Shown piece after piece: positions 1 through 9,242 of a stretch of 64,000 bases of DNA. The notes below the pieces were generated by a model. The model had not been told where the DNA came from and ran no database searches. It saw only the letters and a list, made by a program, of their open reading frames with translations. Positions within the stretch are counted from its first letter, which is position 1. The number at the start of each line of letters is the position of its first letter. The position numbers and the translations under genes were made by a program. Source of the DNA: Mesorhizobium sp. WSM2240 (GTDB lineage Bacteria > Pseudomonadota > Alphaproteobacteria > Rhizobiales > Rhizobiaceae); the NCBI RefSeq assembly GCF_040438645.1, contig NZ_CP159253.1:5570501-5634500 (forward strand), given 5' to 3'.

Positions 1-108
1 CAGCAGCGCCAGGGCGGCGACGAACATCAGCGTCAGCCCGCCTGACGCCTCGCTGTCGAGGAAGGACCGGAGAATCGATGGAGCACGGATCGGGATTTTT
101 GTCTGCAT
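1..108 (-). CDS. nhaA: NhaA Na+/H+ antiporter, N-terminal fragment
   Basis: The first 36 codons of a gene that runs off the left edge. The ATG is at 106-108 and the peptide begins MQTKIPIRAPSILRSF, followed by LDSEASGGLTLM and a hydrophobic run. That pattern of a short polar N-terminus, an (L/F)-x-SEA-(A/S)-GG motif and then the first membrane helix is typical of NhaA inner-membrane sodium/proton antiporters. Only the start is visible, so completeness cannot be judged. It is transcribed away from the hybrid kinase at 257; the 148 bp between them should hold both promoters. Confidence 0.75.
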   Translation of the reverse strand, partial: MQTKIPIRAPSILRSFLDSEASGGLTLMFVAALALL

Positions 109-256
109 GACCCCACATTCCACAAATCGAGCGGCGCCTCAACCGGAAGTATGAAGATGTACCTGCGTCAAACTGCGGGACCGATAGCGGCATACCGCTA
201 AAATTCGAACGATCGTCCAAAAGCTTCTCTAAGCACTATCTGCCTATGAATGGGCC

Positions 257-2545
257 ATGATCGCGGGATTGGACGAAGACAGGCGGATACGGGGGGTGGA
301 CCGCGCTGCCGGCGGGGGGCAGGCAGCGCAAACACGCAGCCATATCGCCGCACCGCCGCTCGAGCCTGCGCTTCCGCCGAAGCGCTTTCGCGCGCTGGCC
401 TATGCCACCCTTGTCGCCGTCGTGATGCTTGCGGGCCTGGCCCGGTTGACCGGTGCACCGATTTTCATCAGCCTGTGCCTGCTCGCCACCGCCGCAGCCG
501 GTCTTTTCGTTCTGCTGCGCAGCTATCGCGCCGAAAGGGAAACCGCCTCGATCATCGACAAGCGGGTCGCGCAGAGCCGCGCCGAGATCGAGACGCTTGC
601 CGACCAGATGTGGGAGCTGCAGGAAAGCGAGGAGCGCTTTCATGGGCTGATCGACGCGCTCGGCGACCTAGTCGTGCACCGCGACCGCGACGGACGCGTC
701 GTCTACGCCAACAAAGTATTCGCCGAACTGATCGGCATGGAGGCGCGCGATCTCTACGGCCAGACACTGTCGGAGCTCGGCATCGAGGTCGGCGTCGTGC
801 CCGACGCGGCGTTCTCCGACGGCGAGTGCCTGAGTTCGACCGATGTCGCTATCCAGGCGCCGGGCGGGACGCGCTGGTTTTCCTGGATCGAACTCTCTGT
901 GCGCGACAAGGCCAGCAAGAGCGTCTCGCACCGGGCGATCGCCCGCGACATCACCGCGCGCAAACGTGCCGAGACGGCGCTGATCAACGCCCGCGAGCGC
1001 GCCGAGCATGCGAGCCAGGCCAAGTCGCGCTTCCTGGCGACTGTAAGCCACGAGATCCGCACGCCGATGAACGGCATCATGGGCATGGCCAAGCTCCTGG
1101 CCGACACCAAGCTTTCGCCGGAGCAGCGCACCTATGTCGGCGCGGTCTCGACTTCGGCCAGTGCGCTTCTGGCCCTGATCGAAGACCTCCTCGACTATTC
1201 GAAAATCGAGGCCGGGCGATTCGAGCCCGAGCCTCAGCCCATGTCGCCGCGCGATCTCACCGAAAACGTGGTCGAGTTGCTGGCGTCGCGCGCCTTCGCC
1301 AAGAATATCGGTTTGGGCTGCCATGTCGCGCCCGAAGTGCCGCACATGATCACCGCCGATCCCGGACGCGTCCGGCAGGTGCTGCTCAACCTCATCGGCA
1401 ATGCGATAAAGTTCACCGATGCCGGCGGCGTGCTGGTTACCGTTAGCCGTTCCGGCACCGGGCGCTCCGGCATGATCCGCTTTTCCGTCGCCGATACCGG
1501 TCCTGGTCTGCGCCAGGCGGACACCGAGCGGATATTCGAGGAATTCGAGCAGGCCGACGGCACGTCGACCCGTGCCCATGGCGGCGCCGGCCTCGGGCTT
1601 GCCATTTCCAAGCGGATCGTCAATTCGATGGGCGGCTCGATTTCCGTCACAAGCGAATACGGCGCCGGTTCCGAATTCTCCTTCGAGATCCCGGCGGCGG
1701 CGGCCACGGAAGCCCAGCAGGCGCGCGGCACCGTGCTTTCCGGACACCGTGCCGTTATTCTTTCGAAAAACACTGTCGAGGCCGAAGCGATCGCCTGCAC
1801 CATCCGCGCCCATGGCGGCTCGGCCGAGATCGCCGCGACTGTGGAGCAGGCGACCGCCTTCGCCGGCCATTGCGACGCCCTGCTTGTCGACGCCGCTCTC
1901 GAAGCGGGCGACGGCCGCGTGCTCAAGCGCCTGCGTCAGGTGGGGTTTACGGCGGGCGAGGCGATCACGCTGATCGCGCCGACCGACCGAGGCATGCTCG
2001 GGGAATTCCGGGCGAACGGCTATGCGACTTTCCTGGCGCGTCCGGTGCGCGGCGAAACCCTGCTGCGTGTCCTGCTTGCCGGGGCGGCAGCTCCGGCGGC
2101 ACAGGGCCGAGCCCCGGCCAAAGCCGCATCGACGCCGGCGCGGCACGTCAAGCCGCTGGGATTGTCCATCCTGATCGCCGAGGACAACGACATCAACGCG
2201 ATGCTGGCGCGCGCAACGCTGCAGAAGGCAGGCCACAGGGTGGAGATCGTCGGCAACGGCAAGGCGGCCGTCGAGGCGGTGACGGGCGCCGGGCCGAAAC
2301 ACCGCTACGACGTCGTGCTGATGGATTTGCACATGCCGGTCATGGACGGCCTCGATGCGATCGCCGTCATCCGGCGGCACGAGGAGGAAATCGGCGTCGC
2401 ACCGGTGCCGATCATGGTGCTGTCGGCCGACAATCAGGAAAAGACCCGCCATGCGGTTCTGGCCCACGGCGCCAGTGGTTTCGTCACCAAGCCGCTCGAC
2501 CCGGAAGCGCTGGTCGAAGCGGTCGAGGAGCAAGCGGCCGCGTAG
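257..2545 (+). CDS. Membrane hybrid sensor histidine kinase (PAS-HisKA-HATPase-REC)
   Basis: A 762-residue inner-membrane hybrid kinase. Two adjacent hydrophobic segments (about 46-63 and 67-87) are followed by a coiled linker, a PAS domain (about 122-225) and a HisKA dimerisation helix with the motif [10 protein letters not shown], where H265 is the expected phospho-acceptor. The HATPase domain shows [19 protein letters not shown] and [13 protein letters not shown] degenerate receiver-like segment (about 495-610) precedes a true C-terminal receiver (about 635-760) with AEDND, phospho-acceptor D690 in [12 protein letters not shown] and the conserved lysine in TKPLD. The partner regulator and the signal are not evident. 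It stands alone, divergent from nhaA. Confidence 0.93.
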   Translation: MIAGLDEDRRIRGVDRAAGGGQAAQTRSHIAAPPLEPALPPKRFRALAYATLVAVVMLAGLARLTGAPIFISLCLLATAAAGLFVLLRSYRAERETASIIDKRVAQSRAEIETLADQMWELQESEERFHGLIDALGDLVVHRDRDGRVVYANKVFAELIGMEARDLYGQTLSELGIEVGVVPDAAFSDGECLSSTDVAIQAPGGTRWFSWIELSVRDKASKSVSHRAIARDITARKRAETALINARERAEHASQAKSRFLATVSHEIRTPMNGIMGMAKLLADTKLSPEQRTYVGAVSTSASALLALIEDLLDYSKIEAGRFEPEPQPMSPRDLTENVVELLASRAFAKNIGLGCHVAPEVPHMITADPGRVRQVLLNLIGNAIKFTDAGGVLVTVSRSGTGRSGMIRFSVADTGPGLRQADTERIFEEFEQADGTSTRAHGGAGLGLAISKRIVNSMGGSISVTSEYGAGSEFSFEIPAAAATEAQQARGTVLSGHRAVILSKNTVEAEAIACTIRAHGGSAEIAATVEQATAFAGHCDALLVDAALEAGDGRVLKRLRQVGFTAGEAITLIAPTDRGMLGEFRANGYATFLARPVRGETLLRVLLAGAAAPAAQGRAPAKAASTPARHVKPLGLSILIAEDNDINAMLARATLQKAGHRVEIVGNGKAAVEAVTGAGPKHRYDVVLMDLHMPVMDGLDAIAVIRRHEEEIGVAPVPIMVLSADNQEKTRHAVLAHGASGFVTKPLDPEALVEAVEEQAAA

Positions 2546-2668
2546 ATCGATCATCATTAGCCGGCATTGGTCACCTGTTGCCGCTATTTCGCCGTTCGAC
2601 TAGAGTCACAATCCTGTTGCACTGTCCCGCTAGTTCCGCGGCATGAGGATGCTCTAGGAGAATCACCC

Positions 2669-3553
2669 GTGCAAACAGCGTTGCCCGTGATGGATTGTCC
2701 CCCAGGTCCCAATGGCGGCATGGCCGCTGCGCGCGGCTCGGAGCCAGACATCGAGGTCGCCATTCTCGGCCGGATCGGCACGCTTCAAGTTCGGCTTGCG
2801 CGCAACGAGGCCGAAATAGCCGCGGCGCAGGAGGTGCGCTACCGCGTCTTCTACGACGAGCTCGGCGCCAAGAGCGGCAGCATCCCGTCAGAGCGGCGCG
2901 ATGCCGACCGCTTCGACGCGGCCTGCGACCATCTCCTGGTCTTCGACACCGCGCTTGCCGGCCCCGAGCACCGCCGCATCGTCGGCACCTACCGGCTTTT
3001 GCGCCAGGAAAAGGCGTTGGCGGCCGGCGGCTTCTATTCGGACGGGGAATTCGAGTTCGGGAAGCTCGTCGCGCGTCATCCCGGCCAGCGGTTCCTGGAA
3101 CTCGGCCGCTCCTGCGTGCTGCCGGAATATCGCTCGAAGCGGACGATAGAACTGCTCTGGCAGGGCATCTGGGCGTATATCCGCCATTACCGGATCGGCG
3201 TCATGGCAGGGTGCGCCTCGTTTCCCGGCACGGTGCCTGCGGCCCATGCCGAGGCGCTTTCATATCTGGCGCATCACTGCCGGACGAGCGCCGAATTCGA
3301 TGTGCGGGCGGTGCCCGAGCGCTACCGCAACATGGATTTGATGCCCGCCGAAGCGATCAATGTCAGGTCGGCGGCCATGGCCTTGCCGCCGCTAATCAAG
3401 GGCTATCTGCGTATCGGCGCGAAAGTCGGAGACGGCTGTGTCGTCGACCATGAGTTCGACACGGTCGACGTCTTCGTAGTCATGCCGGTCCGGGAGATCG
3501 GCCAGCGCTACATCAGCTACTATAGCGGGGAGACGCATCGTTTCGCCGCGTGA
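2669..3553 (+). CDS. olsB: OlsB-like L-ornithine N-alpha-acyltransferase (GNAT fold)
   Basis: A 294-residue acyltransferase that in rhizobia N-acylates ornithine with 3-hydroxyacyl groups from ACP to make lyso-ornithine lipid. Family features are the IGTLQVRLARNEAEIAAAQ opening, VRYRVFYDELGA, the GTYRLLR strand and LELGRSCVLPEYR. I chose GTG 2669 because AGGAG (2656-2660) lies 8 bases upstream; the frame is open further up to an ATG at 2567 but without such a site. Its stop overlaps the next gene as GTGA, suggesting coupling. OlsA, which finishes ornithine lipid and often sits beside olsB, is not next to it. A generic GNAT haemolysin-like acyltransferase is the alternative. Confidence 0.8.
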   Translation: MQTALPVMDCPPGPNGGMAAARGSEPDIEVAILGRIGTLQVRLARNEAEIAAAQEVRYRVFYDELGAKSGSIPSERRDADRFDAACDHLLVFDTALAGPEHRRIVGTYRLLRQEKALAAGGFYSDGEFEFGKLVARHPGQRFLELGRSCVLPEYRSKRTIELLWQGIWAYIRHYRIGVMAGCASFPGTVPAAHAEALSYLAHHCRTSAEFDVRAVPERYRNMDLMPAEAINVRSAAMALPPLIKGYLRIGAKVGDGCVVDHEFDTVDVFVVMPVREIGQRYISYYSGETHRFAA

Positions 3554-3917
3554 ATATTTTTCGCCAGCCGAGCTTACTCCTGCTTTCGAAAAGCTGAAGC
3601 AGGCGGCGCGAGGCCTGCCGGAAATAGCCGACAGCAGCTGGTTCAATACGCCATCGCTGAAGGTGCGCACAAAGTCGCTCTGCCGGGTCAAGGATCCGGA
3701 TACCGTGGTGGTGATGTGCCCGCTGGAGGAGAAGGAACTTCTGATCGCCGCGGCGCCTGAAATCTACTACGAAACCGACCACTACAAGGGCTGGCCGGCG
3801 GTCCTCGTCCGGATTCATGCCATCTCAACCGCCGAACTCGCCCTTCGCCTTGAGCGCGCCTTCGCCATGCAGGCGCCGAAGACGGTGCTCAAGGCGTGGC
3901 GGAAACAGAGCGTCTGA
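3550..3917 (+). pseudogene. MmcQ/YjbR-family protein, apparent frameshift in a T run near the start
   Basis: The readable product resembles small MmcQ/YjbR-fold proteins: TPSLKVRTKSLCRV, VVVMCPLEEKELL, then YKGWPAVLVRIHAIS. The only usual start codon in this frame is GTG 3663, which would remove the first third of the fold, yet family-like sequence (SPAELTPAFEKLKQAARGLPE) runs in frame from about 3561. A GTG at 3550, overlapping the olsB stop as GTGA, begins VNIF in another frame and hits a stop within 16 codons. One extra T in the five-T run at 3557-3561 would join VNIF to SPAELT. This is either a sequencing or assembly error or a real frameshift. Confidence 0.6.
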
Positions 3918-4550
3918 TCAGGATATGTCTTCCGGGTTCCTTCCCGGCCGGCTGCGGTAAGCCGGAAACGACCAGCCGAATTTCAGCGCGCCGCCACGTA
4001 CGATGAAGGCAGCCGCGAACGCGATCAAAGCAGAAGCGATGGTAGGAAATCCGGCGAGATCGGCGCCGGTGAATACCGCAGCGCCCGTCACCGCCGCGGT
4101 GACGTAGATTTCCGGGCGCAGCAGGACCGAAGGCTCGCCCGTCAACAGATCGCGCAATATGCCGCCGAAAGTCGCCGTCAGCATGCCCATGATGATCGCG
4201 ACCGTCGGCGAGCCGGTGATCGCCAGCCCCTTGGCCGCGCCCATGACCGAATAGGCCGACAGCCCGACCGCGTCGAGCCAGAGGAGCAGCCTGTAGCGCG
4301 ATTCCACGAAATGCGCGGTGAAGAAGACGATGACCGCGACCGCCGCGCAGACCAGCACATAGCCGCGGTTGCCGACCCAGAATACCGGAACGTCGAGGAT
4401 GAGATCGCGGAAGGTGCCGCCGCCGATGCCGGTGACGCTGGCCAGGAAAAGGAAGCCGATAATGTCGAGCTGCTTGCGCGACGCGGCGAGTGCGCCGGTG
4501 GCGGCGAAGACGGCGACGCCGGCATAGTCGAGAAGCAGGATCGGATTCAT
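3918..4550 (-). CDS. TRIC-type cation channel family protein (UPF0126, YadS-like)
   Basis: A 210-residue, very hydrophobic protein with about seven membrane helices. It has the duplicated layout of the prokaryotic TRIC/UPF0126 family. The first repeat carries GIGGGTFRD and the second carries TFGGILRDLL, the paired glycine-arginine motifs of the two halves. Bacterial members form trimeric monovalent-cation channels in the inner membrane, but the physiological role is generally unknown. It converges on the MmcQ-like gene with no gap. A repeat-rich spacer separates it from grpE. Confidence 0.88.
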   Translation of the reverse strand: MNPILLLDYAGVAVFAATGALAASRKQLDIIGFLFLASVTGIGGGTFRDLILDVPVFWVGNRGYVLVCAAVAVIVFFTAHFVESRYRLLLWLDAVGLSAYSVMGAAKGLAITGSPTVAIIMGMLTATFGGILRDLLTGEPSVLLRPEIYVTAAVTGAAVFTGADLAGFPTIASALIAFAAAFIVRGGALKFGWSFPAYRSRPGRNPEDIS

Positions 4551-4674
4551 GAGTAGGGAGTAGGGAGTAGTAGCTTACCCGGCCTTGCGTCGGCGCAATA
4601 GCTTGAAATGACGGCAAGTCCTACTATCGCAAGGAACTCCTGCCGCTCCTCCTATTCCCTATTCCCTATTCCCC
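4551..4674. repeat. Inverted pair of short tandem TAGGGAG / ATTCCCT repeats
   Basis: Positions 4551-4570 hold three GAGTAGG-type units. Positions 4651-4674 hold CTATTCCC units in the opposite orientation, so a transcript through this spacer could fold into a long hairpin. The same unit recurs at 41453-41566, again as an inverted pair between two minus-strand genes. No gene is visible in the spacer between the TRIC gene and grpE. Confidence 0.75.
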
Positions 4675-4686
4675 ACTGCCTAACCC

Positions 4687-5322
4687 TCACGCGTCCTTCT
4701 CGGCCTGTTCGTTGACCGGCCCCGGCTCGGGCGGCGCATCGTTTGCCGCCTGCTTAGGGCCGCCCTTGGCCACGCCAACCATGGCCGGGCGCAGGACGCG
4801 CTCGCCGATCGAATAGCCGGGCTGAACCACCTGCACGACCGTATTGGCCGGAACGTCGGGATTGTTTACCTCGAACATGGCCTGATGGAAGTTCGGATCG
4901 AATTTCTCGCCTTCGGGCTGCAGTTTCTTGACGCCGTGGCGTTCGAGCGCGGCCAGCATGGCCCGTTCGGTCATTTCGACGCCTTCGATCAGAGCCGTGA
5001 AGCCGGCGTCGCCCGAGGCTTTCGCCTCGGCCGGAATCGCGTCGAGGGCGCGGCGGAGATTGTCCGAAACTGACAGCATGTCGCGCGCAAAATTGGCGGC
5101 CGAATAGGCGCGGGCGTCCTGCAACTCGCGCGCGGTCCGGCGGCGCAGATTCTCCATGTCCGCCGCGGCACGCAAAGCGCGGTCCTTGAGCTCCTCGTTT
5201 TCCTTCAGGAGCCGCACGAGCGCTTCGTAATCGCCATTGAGGCCATCCTCATTGCTCTCCGGCGTCGCATCGGCCGTCTCGTTCTCGTCAGGCGCGCGTT
5301 CGTCTTTTATCTGGTCGCTCAT
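4687..5322 (-). CDS. grpE: GrpE nucleotide exchange factor for DnaK
   Basis: A 211-residue cytosolic co-chaperone that releases ADP from DnaK. The acidic disordered N-terminus ([15 protein letters not shown]) is followed by the long coiled coil ([31 protein letters not shown]) and a C-terminal beta domain with [20 protein letters not shown] and the family signature [20 protein letters not shown]. The frame is open 21 codons further upstream, but the MSDQ start matches family length. In many rhizobia grpE lies close to rph-hrcA; here hrcA is about 22 kb away. Confidence 0.96.
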   Translation of the reverse strand: MSDQIKDERAPDENETADATPESNEDGLNGDYEALVRLLKENEELKDRALRAAADMENLRRRTARELQDARAYSAANFARDMLSVSDNLRRALDAIPAEAKASGDAGFTALIEGVEMTERAMLAALERHGVKKLQPEGEKFDPNFHQAMFEVNNPDVPANTVVQVVQPGYSIGERVLRPAMVGVAKGGPKQAANDAPPEPGPVNEQAEKDA

Positions 5323-5598
5323 CGCCACATCCCGTCGCTCAGAAAGGGTTGGAAGTTGCGCCCGATATCGAGCTTCGGGTTCCAAAAATCAAGGGCAAAG
5401 GCTTCCGCAGCCTCCGTGGCGAGGCCGTTGGACAACCGTTCCGGGCTGTCCGGACCAGCCTCTGCGCGGCAGCCGTCGAGGCCGTTCGATATTAATTAAA
5501 ACTTTACCGTACCCCTCAGTTGCGCTTGCAGCAGGGCAGAAATGCAGGAACCATTGCTTTGCGCAGGGAGTTTTAAACGCGAACAGACTGGCCCTGAA

Positions 5599-5814
5599 AT
5601 GATGACCCGCGACACGCAGCATCCCGTGAAAAGTTTATCGCCGGAAGTCCGGCGCCAGATGGGCAGCGACTCCATGCGCAGGTTCGTGCGGTCGTTGCCG
5701 CCTTTCGCGGTGAAACCGGATGTGCCGGCGCATTTGCGCGATCTGCTCGATCAACTGGACCGCGCCGAAAAGAAAACTCGGGCCCGCTCGGGCAAGAACA
5801 ACGGCCATTCCTGA
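5599..5814 (+). CDS. Conserved small basic protein of unknown function
   Basis: A 71-residue basic, hydrophilic protein beginning MMTRDTQHPVKSLSPEVRRQ and ending in a Lys/Arg-rich tail. I do not recognise a named domain. The core (SMRRFVRSLPPFAVKPDVPAHLRDLLDQLD) looks like genuine helical coding sequence. The ATG pair at 5599/5602 is the sensible start, since an ATG at 5542 adds an unlikely extension. A weak EcfG-like signal, GGAAC (5547-5551) then AGTT (5569-5572) with a 17-base spacer, lies just upstream; its -10 box is not the consensus CGTT. Confidence 0.6.
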   Translation: MMTRDTQHPVKSLSPEVRRQMGSDSMRRFVRSLPPFAVKPDVPAHLRDLLDQLDRAEKKTRARSGKNNGHS

Positions 5815-5892
5815 CGATTCGCCGCAGGCCGTCCCCACGATTCACCCGCGTCCCGACTTGCACCGGCCTCGAAGCGCTGCCAATGGTCCGGG

Positions 5893-6918
5893 ATGAACAT
5901 GATGCCCCCAAAATTCCCTGCCGGCACGGACGACCGCGCCTGGCTCAAGATCCTCGCGCGCTACCGCAAGCCTGACCGGCTGCGTAGCGCCTTCGAACTG
6001 GCCGTCACGGTCGTCCCCTTCGCTGCGCTCTGGGCGCTGTCATGGGCAGCGGTGGCATACGGCCAATGGTGGGGGCTGGTCTTCACCATCCCGGCCGCCG
6101 GCTTTCTCGTGCGCCTGTTCATGATCCAGCACGATTGCGGCCACGGGTCGTTCTTCGCCCACCGCCATACCGACGACTGGACCGGCCGCGCGATCGGCGT
6201 GCTGACGCTTACGCCTTACGACTACTGGCGGCGTGCGCATGCCGCCCACCATGCCTCGGCCGGAAATCTAGACGAACGCGGCGTCGGCGACATAACCACG
6301 CTGACCGTCGCGGAATACCAGGCGCTGTCGCGCTGGGGCAAGCTTCGCTACCGCCTCTACCGCCATCCCGGCGTAATGTTCGGCATTGGTCCGGCCTGGC
6401 TGTTCCTGATCCAGCAGCGGCTTCCCTTCGGCATGATGCGATCGGGGCTGACCCCGTGGGTCTCGACGATGGCAACCAATCTCGCCATCGCGACGATCGC
6501 GGTCGTCCTGATCTGGCTGGTCGGCCTCGTGCCGTTCCTACTTGTCCACCTGCCCATCGTCATCATCGCCGGCGCCGTCGGCGTCTGGCTGTTCTATGTC
6601 CAGCACCAATTCGAGGACACGCATTGGGCGGAAGACGACCAATGGGAGTTCCAGAAGGCGGCCCTGCACGGCTCGTCGCATTACGATCTGCCGCGCGTGC
6701 TCAGGTGGCTTACCGGCAATATCGGCATTCATCACGTGCATCATCTGTCCAGCAAGGTTCCGCACTACCGGCTCCCGGAAGTGCTGCGGGACTATCCGGA
6801 ACTGCGCGATGTCGGGCGCATAACGATCCCCGACAGCCTGCGCTGCGTCAAGCTCGTGCTGTGGGACGAGAGCCGGCGCAAGCTGGTGTCGTTCCGCGAG
6901 GCGCGCGCCGCCGCCTGA
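5893..6918 (+). CDS. Membrane fatty acid desaturase (delta-12/omega-type)
   Basis: A 341-residue integral-membrane di-iron desaturase that would insert a double bond into a lipid acyl chain. All three histidine boxes are present: HDCGHGSFF near residue 78, RRAHAAHHAS near 117, and IGIHHVHHLSSKVPHYRLPE near 280. Paired hydrophobic segments lie between boxes at about 35-75 and 195-235. The HDCGH plus HHVHH pattern points to acyl-lipid omega-6/delta-12 types rather than sterol or alkane hydroxylases. It is a single gene. Substrate and electron donor cannot be deduced. Confidence 0.9.
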   Translation: MNMMPPKFPAGTDDRAWLKILARYRKPDRLRSAFELAVTVVPFAALWALSWAAVAYGQWWGLVFTIPAAGFLVRLFMIQHDCGHGSFFAHRHTDDWTGRAIGVLTLTPYDYWRRAHAAHHASAGNLDERGVGDITTLTVAEYQALSRWGKLRYRLYRHPGVMFGIGPAWLFLIQQRLPFGMMRSGLTPWVSTMATNLAIATIAVVLIWLVGLVPFLLVHLPIVIIAGAVGVWLFYVQHQFEDTHWAEDDQWEFQKAALHGSSHYDLPRVLRWLTGNIGIHHVHHLSSKVPHYRLPEVLRDYPELRDVGRITIPDSLRCVKLVLWDESRRKLVSFREARAAA

Positions 6919-7017
6919 CGGTCCAGCCACGTCCGGATCGGCGATCCAGACGGACGTCCGCATCTATTTGATAGTTTTGTTGCCGGGATTGCAGATACGC
7001 TATGCTGCATTTCTGAT

Positions 7018-7347
7018 CGGAGAGGCGGCAGCACCTTCGGCCGCGCAGGCTGGAGCCTGACGACCGAAAGGGTGGTCAAGAACGCCGATGGCCTCGACCT
7101 CGATGCGCTGCTCGATCAGATCGAGAAGGAGATGAAGCAGGCGCCGGAGCAGAAACAGTGGGCCATGAACCATTGCCTGGCCGAGATCGGCATCCGTCAT
7201 CCGGAATTTCGCAAGCGGGCAATCGGGATCGGTGAGCGGCTCGCTGTCCTCATCGACTACCCCGCATCACCCGGCTGCACGCCTCCCTATGCACCGGTCT
7301 GGATCACCGAGATGGTTCGCCGGCGCGAGGAGACGGGACGCCCATGA
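7018..7347 (+). pseudogene. 3' remnant of an AlkD-like DNA alkylation repair gene
   Basis: The reading frame encodes only the C-terminal part of a HEAT-repeat alkylpurine glycosylase-like protein: TFGRAGWSLTTERVVKNADG, then QWAMNHCLAEIGIRHPEFRKRA, then DYPASPGCTPPYAPVWITEM. The first usable start, GTG 7072, lies inside the conserved region. Family-like sequence extends upstream to about 7018, where no start or ribosome site is seen. The family is normally over 200 residues, so at least half is missing. A fragment resembling the downstream PfpI-like gene follows at about 7400, suggesting local rearrangement. Confidence 0.65.
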
Positions 7348-7399
7348 GGGCGCCCAAGCGCCCATACCCTTGGCAATTAACAAGGCTGCATAGGCGAGC

Positions 7400-7460
7400 T
7401 GCCAGGCTTGCCGATACGAGGTTCGTCGACATGCGCGTTGGGCGCAATCGATCGAGCCGA
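7400..7460 (-). other. Degraded duplicate of part of the PfpI-like gene
   Basis: The segment CCGATACGAGGTT followed by GTCGACATGCGCG (7411-7436) matches 8043-8071 inside the PfpI-like gene apart from a three-base gap, with weaker similarity on both sides. It has no open frame of its own. It appears to be a vestige of a duplication in the 7348-7576 spacer, which otherwise shows nothing coding. Confidence 0.5.
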
Positions 7461-7576
7461 TGAGGAATTCTTATCGGGCAGCTAAAAATTTCTCATTTGC
7501 TAAATTGTGCGGCGCACCATAGCTGAATGTTGCAATGCAACAATCAATGAAAGTGGCTTCGGCCAACGGAAAGAAA

Positions 7577-7864
7577 ATGAAGAACGCAATCGTATCGTCT
7601 TTGGCCGCCGCGGCGGTTATCGCCGCCGCAGTTTCGGCAACCGCCGTAGCACTCGCCTCCCAGGCCGACAACCACGTCGAAAACAGGTTTTCGGTCGGCA
7701 TGCCCGTGCGTCCGCAAATGTTTTACGGACAGGATCAGACCGCCTCGGATTTGCGCCCCACCAACAATGGCTATGTGTTCACGGCCACGCTTGAAGACGG
7801 CAAGCTTCGCCTTTTCCCCCACAGCGGCGCAGGCCGTTTCCCGCGGGAAGCGCCCTCGAACTGA
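7577..7864 (+). CDS. Small exported protein of unknown function
   Basis: A 95-residue protein with a clear signal peptide (MKNAIVSSLAAAAVIAAAVS then ATAVALASQA). The predicted cleavage is near ALA-SQA, giving a short mature polar domain (NHVENRFSVGMPVRPQMFYG and later GYVFTATLEDGKLRLFPHSG). I chose ATG 7577 because GGAAAG lies three bases upstream and the signal peptide begins there, although the frame is open to 7535. I do not recognise the mature domain. It is convergent with the PfpI-like gene. Confidence 0.65.
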   Translation: MKNAIVSSLAAAAVIAAAVSATAVALASQADNHVENRFSVGMPVRPQMFYGQDQTASDLRPTNNGYVFTATLEDGKLRLFPHSGAGRFPREAPSN

Positions 7865-7929
7865 TGCTTGACGTTTGGGTGGCTGGCAAAGCCATCCGAA
7901 CGTCCAGGTTTCGGCTTACAGCCGGAACG

Positions 7930-8553
7930 CTACTCGGCAGCCTGCCTCGTTTCGCGCATCAATGTCTGGCCATGCGAGATTTCGGTGCCGAGCACTTTCA
8001 GGCATTCGCGCATGAACGCCGCCAGGCCCGGCCAGCCCTTGGCCGATACGAGGTTGCCGTCGACATGCGCGCCATTGGGGGCCACGTCGATATAGATGCC
8101 GCCGGCAAGCCGGACCTCAGGTTCGCAGTATTGAAGCGCGGCGACTTCCCTGCCACGAACCACACCGTCGACCGCGATCAGGATCTGCACGCCATGACAG
8201 ATGGTGAAGATCGGCTTTCCAGTCTCGTGGAAATGGCGGACGATCGCCTGCACGCCCTCGTCGATGCGGATATATTCCGGGCCGCGGCCGCCGGCGCAAT
8301 AGACTGCGTCATAGTCAGCCGGGTTCACATCGGAAAAAGTCTTGTTCACGTAATAGTCGTGGCCGAGCTTCTCAGTGTAGGTTTGGTGCCCCTCGAAGTC
8401 GTGTAGGGACGTCTTGATCATCTCGCCCGCCTTCTTGTCCGGGCATACGACGTGCACCGCATGGCCTACTGCGTGCATCGCCTGCTCGAAAACGAAAATC
8501 TCGTATTCCTCGCTGAATTCGCCGACCAGCATCAGGATCTTCTTGCCAGGCAT
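7930..8553 (-). CDS. DJ-1/PfpI superfamily glutamine-amidotransferase-like protein
   Basis: A 207-residue DJ-1/PfpI-fold protein. The N-terminal strand KKILMLVGEFSEEYE carries the conserved acidic residue next to the active site. The nucleophile elbow is the cysteine in TICHGVQILIAV, about residue 125. CAGGRGPEYIR forms the glycine-rich loop. Members act as glyoxalases, chaperone-like deglycases or isonitrile hydratases, and the substrate here cannot be assigned. It is monocistronic. Confidence 0.88.
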   Translation of the reverse strand: MPGKKILMLVGEFSEEYEIFVFEQAMHAVGHAVHVVCPDKKAGEMIKTSLHDFEGHQTYTEKLGHDYYVNKTFSDVNPADYDAVYCAGGRGPEYIRIDEGVQAIVRHFHETGKPIFTICHGVQILIAVDGVVRGREVAALQYCEPEVRLAGGIYIDVAPNGAHVDGNLVSAKGWPGLAAFMRECLKVLGTEISHGQTLMRETRQAAE

Positions 8554-8695
8554 TTCGCTTCTCCTCCCAGAGTTAGATTAATTTCGGCGGTCGAAATAAT
8601 CCCGCGCATCCTATGGCGGAAACTCTGAAAGGAAAAGATGGAAATGCGGCGCGGCGTTGGCAGCGCGGATCAAACTTCGGTTGACGGCGGCTAGA

Positions 8696-9232
8696 CTAAG
8701 CTGCCGGAACCCGGCGCCAGGAATATTTCGCGCTCTTGCCGGCCGGCTTGGCCGTCGGCTGATAGTAGAGCGGGATGCCTCCGGTGCGCCCAGCCTCGAG
8801 GCGGGCGATCAATGTCGGATGCGACACCTCGAACTCGGTGAAGCCCAGCCGCAGCATGTGCGGCAGTTGGTCGATCAGCACCTGGCCGGTGGCCCGCACC
8901 GCGCCCTCGAAGCCGTAGCGGCTGCGCAAAAGTTCGCCCTTGGAAAAGCTGCGGCCGTCGTTGAATGCCGGGAACGCCAGCGCCACCAGTGAGATATTGT
9001 CGAGCAGATCCGCGATTTTCTCCAGCGCATCGCCTGGCAGCAGGAGCACCCCGAGCCGCTCCTTCGCGGACTTCCGCACCTCCGGGTCGAGATCAAGAAA
9101 GGCCTGCAGCGGCAGGATGAAGCGGCCATTGCCGGCGAGCGCATCGGCGCTCTCGGCATGGATCCACTCATCCTCGCGAAAGCCTTGCGGCGTCCACAGG
9201 CGCGTGGCGATCTGCGCGTTCGGTTCGGACAT
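8696..9232 (-). CDS. DUF934 protein of the sulfate assimilation operon
   Basis: A 178-residue DUF934 protein, last gene of the operon cysG-DUF2849-cysI-cysH-DUF934. The sequence shows LLLPGDALEKIADLLDN, LVALAFPAFNDGRSFSKG and LLRSRYGFEGAVRATGQVLI, typical of this family, which is nearly always beside cysH or cysI. The biochemical role is unknown, though context implies a helper of sulfite or APS reduction. ATG 9232 starts 10 bases after the cysH stop; a longer in-frame extension overlaps cysH and is unlikely. Confidence 0.85.
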   Translation of the reverse strand: MSEPNAQIATRLWTPQGFREDEWIHAESADALAGNGRFILPLQAFLDLDPEVRKSAKERLGVLLLPGDALEKIADLLDNISLVALAFPAFNDGRSFSKGELLRSRYGFEGAVRATGQVLIDQLPHMLRLGFTEFEVSHPTLIARLEAGRTGGIPLYYQPTAKPAGKSAKYSWRRVPAA

Positions 9233-9242
9233 CGAAAATTTC

